The notes beneath the pieces were generated by a model. That model did no database searches. It was given only the letters and a program-made list of their open reading frames with translations, and was not told the origin of the DNA. From Oscillospiraceae bacterium (lineage in GTDB: Bacteria > Bacillota > Clostridia > Oscillospirales > Oscillospiraceae): 17,214 nucleotides of DNA. Of this stretch, positions 13,770 to 17,214 are shown in pieces. The first letter of the stretch is position 1. Every line of letters begins with the position of its first letter. Position numbers and translations under genes: made by a program. The stretch spans positions 1 through 17,214 of the forward strand of contig JAQUZL010000029.1 in NCBI GenBank assembly GCA_028691385.1. The letters are read 5' to 3'.

Positions 13770-13883
13770 ATGAAGGTTAGACCGTCCGTGAAACCCATGT
13801 GCGAAAAATGCAAGGTCATTAAGCGCAAGGGTAGAGTCATGGTAATTTGCGAAAATCCCAAGCATAAGCAGAGACAAGGTTAA
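13770..13883 (+). CDS. rpmJ: 50S ribosomal protein L36, zinc type
   Basis: L36 is the smallest ribosomal protein and stabilises rRNA near the 50S stalk base. The 37 residues begin MKVRPSVKPMCEKCKVIKRK. The zinc ligands Cys11, Cys14, Cys27 and His32 are all present, so it is the zinc-binding form. GTGGAGGT lies upstream of the ATG. The gene is too short for most length cut-offs, but its sequence and its place between infA and rpsM are unmistakable. Confidence 0.97.
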   Translation: MKVRPSVKPMCEKCKVIKRKGRVMVICENPKHKQRQG

Positions 13884-13902
13884 AGGAGGTGCAGGAACAA
13901 GA

Positions 13903-14271
13903 ATGGCACGTATTTCCGGTATTGATTTGCCCCGTGATAAGCGAGTCGAAGTCGGCTTGACTTATATTTACGGCATTGGCAGAAGAAGTGCAAACGAGAT
14001 TCTTAAGACGACTGGCATTGATCCCGACACACGCGTGAAGGATCTGACAGAAGATCAGGAAGCGCTCCTGCGTGAAGAGATTGACAAGACTTACACGATC
14101 GAAGGCGATCTTCGTCGTGAAGTTGCTCTGAACATTAAGCGTTTGACTGAAATCGGCTGCTATCGTGGCGTCCGCCACAGAAGAGGTTTGCCGGTGCATG
14201 GTCAGAACACAAAGAACAATGCACGCACGCGCAAGGGTCCGAAGAAGACCATTGCCAACAAGAAGAAGTAA
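13903..14271 (+). CDS. rpsM: 30S ribosomal protein S13
   Basis: S13 forms bridges to the 50S subunit (L5) and contacts P-site tRNA through its basic tail. The 122 residues contain MARISGIDLPRDKRVEVGLT at the start, YIYGIGRRSANEIL (the helix-hairpin-helix region) and CYRGVRHRRGLPVHGQNTKN. It ends in a lysine-rich tail. AAAGGAGGTG overlaps the rpmJ stop. rpsK follows after 14 nt. Confidence 0.98.
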   Translation: MARISGIDLPRDKRVEVGLTYIYGIGRRSANEILKTTGIDPDTRVKDLTEDQEALLREEIDKTYTIEGDLRREVALNIKRLTEIGCYRGVRHRRGLPVHGQNTKNNARTRKGPKKTIANKKK

Positions 14272-14285
14272 GGAGGGATATGTAA

Positions 14286-14687
14286 ATGGCTACTGCAAAG
14301 AATACAAAGAAGGCAGTGAAGAAACGCCGCGACCGTAAGGTTGTTGAGAAGGGCGCCGCGCATATCCGCTCCTCTTTCAACAACACCATGGTTACCATCA
14401 CCGATACCGAAGGCAATGCTCTGTCCTGGGCATCCTCCGGCAACCTCGGATTTCGTGGTTCCAAAAAGTCCACTCCGTTTGCCGCGCAGATGGCAGCTGA
14501 AACTGCCGCTAAGGCAGCAATGGAGTATGGTCTGAAGAGCGTTGAGGTCTATGTGAAAGGCCCCGGCCAGGGTCGTGAAGCCGCAATTCGCGCGCTGCAG
14601 TCTGCTGGTCTGGAAGTTAACATGATTAAGGACGTTACGCCGATTCCCCACAACGGCTGCCGTCCGCCGAAGCGCCGCCGCGTCTGA
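14286..14687 (+). CDS. rpsK: 30S ribosomal protein S11
   Basis: S11 is a platform protein next to the E-site mRNA. The 133-residue product has an Arg/Lys-rich N-terminus (MATAKNTKKAVKKRRDRKVV). It contains AHIRSSFNNTMVTITDTEGN at 25-44 and LGFRGSKKSTPFAAQMAAE. The invariant end GPGQGREAAIRAL...PHNGCRPPKRRRV is present. GGAGG upstream supports the ATG. Confidence 0.98.
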   Translation: MATAKNTKKAVKKRRDRKVVEKGAAHIRSSFNNTMVTITDTEGNALSWASSGNLGFRGSKKSTPFAAQMAAETAAKAAMEYGLKSVEVYVKGPGQGREAAIRALQSAGLEVNMIKDVTPIPHNGCRPPKRRRV

Positions 14688-14707
14688 TTCTGGAAGGAGG
14701 AACTGAA

Positions 14708-15304
14708 ATGGCAAAAAATACACAGCCGGTTCTCAAGCGTTGCAGAACGCTGGGCATTTCCCCGGCCGCTATGGGATACTCCAAGACTTCCAACAAGAAT
14801 CCGGGCGGACAGCGCCGTGCGAAGAAGTCTGAATATGCAACGCAGCTGACTGAAAAACAGAAAGTCAAATTTGTCTATGGCATCCTCGAGAAGCAGTTCC
14901 GTAATTATTACGAGAAAGCTTCCCGCATGGAAAGCAACACCGGCGTTGAGCTGCTGGTCCTTTTGGAGCGCCGTCTGGATAACACCATCTATCGTCTTGG
15001 CTTTGCTTCGACCCGCCGCGAGGCGCGTCAGCTGGTCAACCACGCACACTTCACCGTAAACGGTAAGTCCGTGGATATCCCGTCCTACCTGGTTAAGCCG
15101 GGCGACGTGATTGCAGTGCGTGAGAAGAGCGTTACCAGCACTCGTTTCAAGAAACTGAAGGAAGAAGACGCTTTCAGACCGGCACCGAAGTGGCTGGATA
15201 AGAACAAGGAAACTCTGACCGGTAAGGTTTTGTCCATGCCGGCAAGGGACGATATTGACTTTGAGATTGCAGAACACCTCATCGTCGAGTTGTACTCCAA
15301 GTAA
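14708..15304 (+). CDS. rpsD: 30S ribosomal protein S4 (zinc-less type)
   Basis: S4 nucleates 16S 5'-domain assembly and in several bacteria represses its own mRNA. The 198-residue product begins MAKNTQPVLKRCRTLGIS. Only one cysteine lies in the N-terminal region, so the zinc site of the C+ form is absent. The S4 RNA-binding domain is clear in LERRLDNTIYRLGFASTRRE at 86-105. The order rpsM-rpsK-rpsD-rpoA is the alpha-operon arrangement; in B. subtilis rpsD has moved elsewhere, so its retention here is worth noting. A 76-nt gap with a hairpin separates it from rpoA. Confidence 0.97.
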   Translation: MAKNTQPVLKRCRTLGISPAAMGYSKTSNKNPGGQRRAKKSEYATQLTEKQKVKFVYGILEKQFRNYYEKASRMESNTGVELLVLLERRLDNTIYRLGFASTRREARQLVNHAHFTVNGKSVDIPSYLVKPGDVIAVREKSVTSTRFKKLKEEDAFRPAPKWLDKNKETLTGKVLSMPARDDIDFEIAEHLIVELYSK

Positions 15305-15340
15305 CGTCTTACCCTCGTTATTGGCAAGCTGAAAAAAGCA

Positions 15341-15358
15341 GCGGAATCCACATTCCGC
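15341..15358 (+). promoter_or_regulatory. Hairpin directly upstream of the rpoA ribosome-binding site
   Basis: GCGGAAT (15341-15347) and ATTCCGC (15352-15358) form a perfect 7-bp stem with a 4-nt loop, 6 nt before AAGGAGGG. There is no T-run, so it is not a terminator. It could modulate rpoA translation or mRNA processing. Confidence 0.5.
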
Positions 15359-15364
15359 GGATAC

Positions 15365-15372
15365 AAGGAGGG
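15365..15372 (+). promoter_or_regulatory. Ribosome-binding site that selects the rpoA start
   Basis: AAGGAGGG at 15365-15372 is 8 nt from ATG 15381 but only 2 nt from the in-frame TTG at 15375. The ATG is therefore the start. Confidence 0.8.
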
Positions 15373-15380
15373 TTTTGATC

Positions 15381-16346
15381 ATGGTAGAAATTGAAAAGCC
15401 ACGCATAGAGTGCATCGATTCTAAAGATGATCCTTCTTACGGCAAATATGTCGTTGAGCCTCTGGAGAGAGGATATGGTACGACTCTGGGTAACTCCCTG
15501 AGACGTATCCTCCTCTCCAGCCTGCCTGGCACCGCTGCGACTTCGATTAAGATCGCTGGTGTACAGCATGAGTTCTCAACGATTCCCGGTGTCAAGGAAG
15601 ACGTCACCGAGATCGTGCTGAACATTAAGAAGATCATTGCAAGACTGCACTGCGAAGGCAAAAAGACGGTTTATATTGAGGCAATCGGCGAGCAGGAAGT
15701 CACCGCTGGCGACATCAAGGCTGACAGCGATGTCGAAATCCTGAACCCGGATCTGCATATCTGCACCCTTGGCCCGGACGCATCTCTCAACATGGAGATC
15801 ACGCTCAGCCATGGCCGCGGCTATGTGCCGGCAGACCGCAACAAGAGTGCAAAGACAGTCATCGGCGTGATTCCGATTGACTCGATTTATACCCCTGTCT
15901 ACAAAGTGAACTACACCGTAGAGAATACCCGTGTCGGCAACATGACCGACTATGACAAGCTGACGCTGGAGGTCTGGACTGATTCCACTATTTCTGCGCG
16001 TGATGCTGTTTCTCTTGGCGCGAAGATCCTTTCCGATCATCTGTCGCTGTTCACCGATCTCAGTGAGACCGTTGCAAGCAGTTCCACGGTTGTCGAAAAA
16101 CCGGAATCCAAGCGTGACAAGGTGCTGGAACTCACCATTGAAGAGCTGGATCTTTCCGTTCGTAGCTTTAACTGCCTGAAACGCGCTAACATCAACACGG
16201 TGGAGGATCTGATTTCCAAGACCGGTGAGGACATGATGAAGGTTCGTAATATGGGCAGAAAGTCACTGGAAGAAGTCCAGAACAAGCTGGCGATGATGGG
16301 CTTGAGCCTGGCCAGCGAAGATACAACGAATCCGAACAACAACTGA
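15381..16346 (+). CDS. rpoA: DNA-directed RNA polymerase alpha subunit
   Basis: The alpha dimer is the scaffold on which RNA polymerase assembles; its C-terminal domain binds UP elements and activators. The 321-residue product has the N-terminal domain (about 1-230) with GKYVVEPLERGYGTTLGNSL at 21-40 followed by RRILLSSLPG. A flexible linker follows (about 231-250), then the C-terminal domain (251-311) with SVRSFNCLKRANINTVEDLI and MGRKSLEEVQNKL. The tail ends in an Asn-rich EDTTNPNNN. The ATG at 15381 follows AAGGAGGG. rplQ follows after 17 nt, as in nearly all bacteria. Confidence 0.98.
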   Translation: MVEIEKPRIECIDSKDDPSYGKYVVEPLERGYGTTLGNSLRRILLSSLPGTAATSIKIAGVQHEFSTIPGVKEDVTEIVLNIKKIIARLHCEGKKTVYIEAIGEQEVTAGDIKADSDVEILNPDLHICTLGPDASLNMEITLSHGRGYVPADRNKSAKTVIGVIPIDSIYTPVYKVNYTVENTRVGNMTDYDKLTLEVWTDSTISARDAVSLGAKILSDHLSLFTDLSETVASSSTVVEKPESKRDKVLELTIEELDLSVRSFNCLKRANINTVEDLISKTGEDMMKVRNMGRKSLEEVQNKLAMMGLSLASEDTTNPNNN

Positions 16347-16363
16347 CGAAGGAGGATATCGAT

Positions 16364-16705
16364 ATGCCCAGTATTCGTAAGCTTGGCAGAACGACCGATC
16401 AGAGAATGGCAATGCTCCGTTCGATGACCACCACTCTGCTGGAGAACGGCAAGATGGAAACAACCTTCACCCGCGCCAAGGAAGTTCAGCCCTTGGCCGA
16501 GAAGATGATTACTCTGGGAAAGGACAACACCCTGGCCTCCTATCGTAAGGCTCTGGGCTTCCTGACCAAAGAGGACGTCACACAGAAGACGTTTAAGGAA
16601 CTTGCCCCGAAGTATGCTGAGCGCAAGGGTGGCTATACCCGCGTGACCCGTATCGGGCCGCGCCGTGGTGACGCTGCTGAAATGGCCATCATCGAATTGG
16701 TCTGA
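16364..16705 (+). CDS. rplQ: 50S ribosomal protein L17
   Basis: L17 is an early-assembly protein near the tunnel exit. The 113 residues show RKLGRTTDQRMAMLRSMTTTLL at 5-26 and GKMETTFTRAKEVQPLAEKM. The C-terminus is GGYTRVTRIGPRRGDAAEMA followed by a hydrophobic end. GAAGGAGG precedes the ATG. It is the last gene of the operon; the terminator stem begins 15 nt after its stop. The insert between residues 55 and 80 is short, as in Gram-positive homologues. Confidence 0.98.
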   Translation: MPSIRKLGRTTDQRMAMLRSMTTTLLENGKMETTFTRAKEVQPLAEKMITLGKDNTLASYRKALGFLTKEDVTQKTFKELAPKYAERKGGYTRVTRIGPRRGDAAEMAIIELV

Positions 16706-16710
16706 TTGCG

Positions 16711-16741
16711 TGAATGATCGTCCCCTTTCCCGGAAACACTA
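16711..16741 (+). promoter_or_regulatory. Candidate sigma-G promoter for spoVAC
   Basis: TGAATG (16711-16716) matches the B. subtilis sigma-G -35 consensus TGAATA at 5 of 6 positions. AACACTA (16735-16741), 18 bp downstream, matches the -10 consensus CATACTA at 5 of 7. The -10 coincides with the loop of the operon terminator. Transcription would begin around 16748, leaving a leader of about 16 nt. spoVA is sigma-G dependent in B. subtilis, which fits. This is a consensus match by eye, not proof. Confidence 0.5.
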
Positions 16742-16762
16742 TCCGGGAAAGGGGACTTTTTT
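16720..16762 (+). terminator. Intrinsic terminator of the S10-spc-alpha operon
   Basis: A perfect 15-bp stem, GTCCCCTTTCCCGGA (16720-16734) with TCCGGGAAAGGGGAC (16742-16756), has a 7-nt loop and six T residues (16757-16762). It is by far the strongest terminator in the window. Its T-run ends one base before the spoVAC ATG, and its 3' arm contains the spoVAC ribosome-binding site. Confidence 0.95.
16748..16754 (+). promoter_or_regulatory. spoVAC ribosome-binding site within the terminator stem
   Basis: AAAGGGG (16748-16754) lies 9 nt before ATG 16764 and 15 nt before ATG 16770, so it favours 16764. In any transcript that reads through from rplQ it is fully base-paired in the terminator stem. 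Confidence 0.65.
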
Positions 16763-16763
16763 C

Positions 16764-17207
16764 ATGGATATGACGCCGCAGGAGTATCAGGATTACGTAA
16801 AGCGGCTTTCTCCGAAATCGCCGATCTGGAAAGACTGTATCAATGCATTTTGGATTGGTGGACTCATCTGCGTGGTGGGTCAGCTGCTGCTGAACTGGTA
16901 TCTCTCTATGGGGATGGGCATGCTCAATGCTGGTTCTGCAACCACGGGCACCATGGTGTTCCTCGGCGCGACATTTACTGCGCTGCACCTTTATGATAAC
17001 CTTGCGAATATCGCGGGCGCGGGCACACTGGTGCCGGTGACGGGGTTTGCAAACTCCATCGTGTCGCCGGCGATCGAATTCAAATCAGAGGGCTGGGTCA
17101 TGGGCGTTGGCGCGCGGATGTTTGCCATTGCAGGACCGGTTCTGGTCTATGGAATCGGTGCAAGCGTCGTCTATGGCGTGCTCTATTGGTGTTTCACCGC
17201 ATTATGA
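16764..17207 (+). CDS. spoVAC: Stage V sporulation protein AC
   Basis: SpoVAC is a membrane protein of the forespore inner membrane, part of the SpoVA channel that takes up dipicolinic acid during sporulation and releases it at germination. The 147-residue product is close to the 150 of B. subtilis. A soluble N-terminus (MDMTPQEYQDYVKRLSPKSP) precedes hydrophobic segments at about 29-51, 60-85 and 118-146. The conserved loop NIAGAGTLVPVTGFANSIVS is present, as is EFKSEGWVMGVGARMFAIAG. ATG 16764 is chosen on spacing; 16770 is possible. The stop overlaps the next start (ATGA). Confidence 0.93.
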   Translation: MDMTPQEYQDYVKRLSPKSPIWKDCINAFWIGGLICVVGQLLLNWYLSMGMGMLNAGSATTGTMVFLGATFTALHLYDNLANIAGAGTLVPVTGFANSIVSPAIEFKSEGWVMGVGARMFAIAGPVLVYGIGASVVYGVLYWCFTAL

Positions 17208-17214
17208 AAATCAC
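17204..17214 (+). CDS. spoVAD: Start of the next gene, probably spoVAD (cut by window end)
   Basis: ATG at 17204 overlaps the spoVAC stop in an ATGA arrangement and opens MKI before the window ends. In sporulating Firmicutes spoVAD normally follows spoVAC directly, and its product often begins with a similar MK sequence. The assignment rests on context, because only three codons are visible. Confidence 0.55.

Noticed and set aside
15321..15349. TTGGCA as the -35 of a separate rpoA promoter
   Set aside because: No acceptable -10 is found 16-18 bp downstream (GAATCC).

Overview
The window is the S10-spc-alpha ribosomal protein cluster of a Gram-positive, endospore-forming member of the Clostridia, most likely an Oscillospirales/Ruminococcaceae-type organism. 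Reasons: the gene order is Firmicutes-like (secY-adk-map-KOW protein-infA-rpmJ-rpsM-rpsK-rpsD-rpoA-rplQ); S14 is the short zinc type; S4 is the cysteine-poor clostridial form; the upstream prolyl-tRNA synthetase has the C-terminal cysteine-bearing domain of the eukaryote/archaea-like class; and the downstream genes are spoVAC and the first codons of spoVAD. Base composition looks moderately GC-rich. Every gene is on the + strand. I see no mobile element, tRNA, rRNA or CRISPR array.

Layout. 1-730 is the 3' part of proS. 731-1109 holds a strong sigma-A-type promoter (TTGACA, 17 bp, TATCAT) followed by a leader of about 275 nt with several hairpins and a short intrinsic terminator: a candidate attenuator for the whole operon. 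1110-10077 carries the S10 and spc genes: rpsJ, rplC, rplD, rplW, rplB, rpsS, rplV, rpsC, rplP, rpmC, rpsQ, rplN, rplX, rplE, rpsN, rpsH, rplF, rplR, rpsE and rpmD. rplO and secY then lead into adk, map, a KOW-domain RNA-binding protein gene, infA, rpmJ, rpsM, rpsK, rpsD, rpoA and rplQ (ending at 16705). A perfect 15-bp terminator at 16720-16762 closes the operon. spoVAC (16764-17207) and the start of spoVAD follow.

Most genes are separated by 0-30 nt, with Shine-Dalgarno sequences often overlapping the preceding stop codon, so one long transcript with coupled translation is likely. Larger gaps occur after proS (379 nt), rpsJ (132 nt), rpsN (114 nt) and rpsD (76 nt). Each contains inverted repeats that could fold in RNA, so these are the probable places for autogenous control. 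The products supply both ribosomal subunits, the translocon, adenylate kinase, N-terminal methionine removal, IF1 and the RNA polymerase alpha subunit.

The gene content is conventional. The observation I rate highest is at the 3' end. A match to the forespore sigma-G promoter consensus (TGAATG, 18 bp, AACACTA) has its -10 element exactly in the loop of the operon terminator. A transcript starting there would omit the 5' arm of the hairpin and free the spoVAC ribosome-binding site, which lies in the 3' arm. Other points of interest are the S10 leader, a near-perfect palindrome wrapped around the -35 box, a duplicated C-terminal peptide in L3, an Arg/Gly/Asn-rich tail on S3 and a TTG start for infA.
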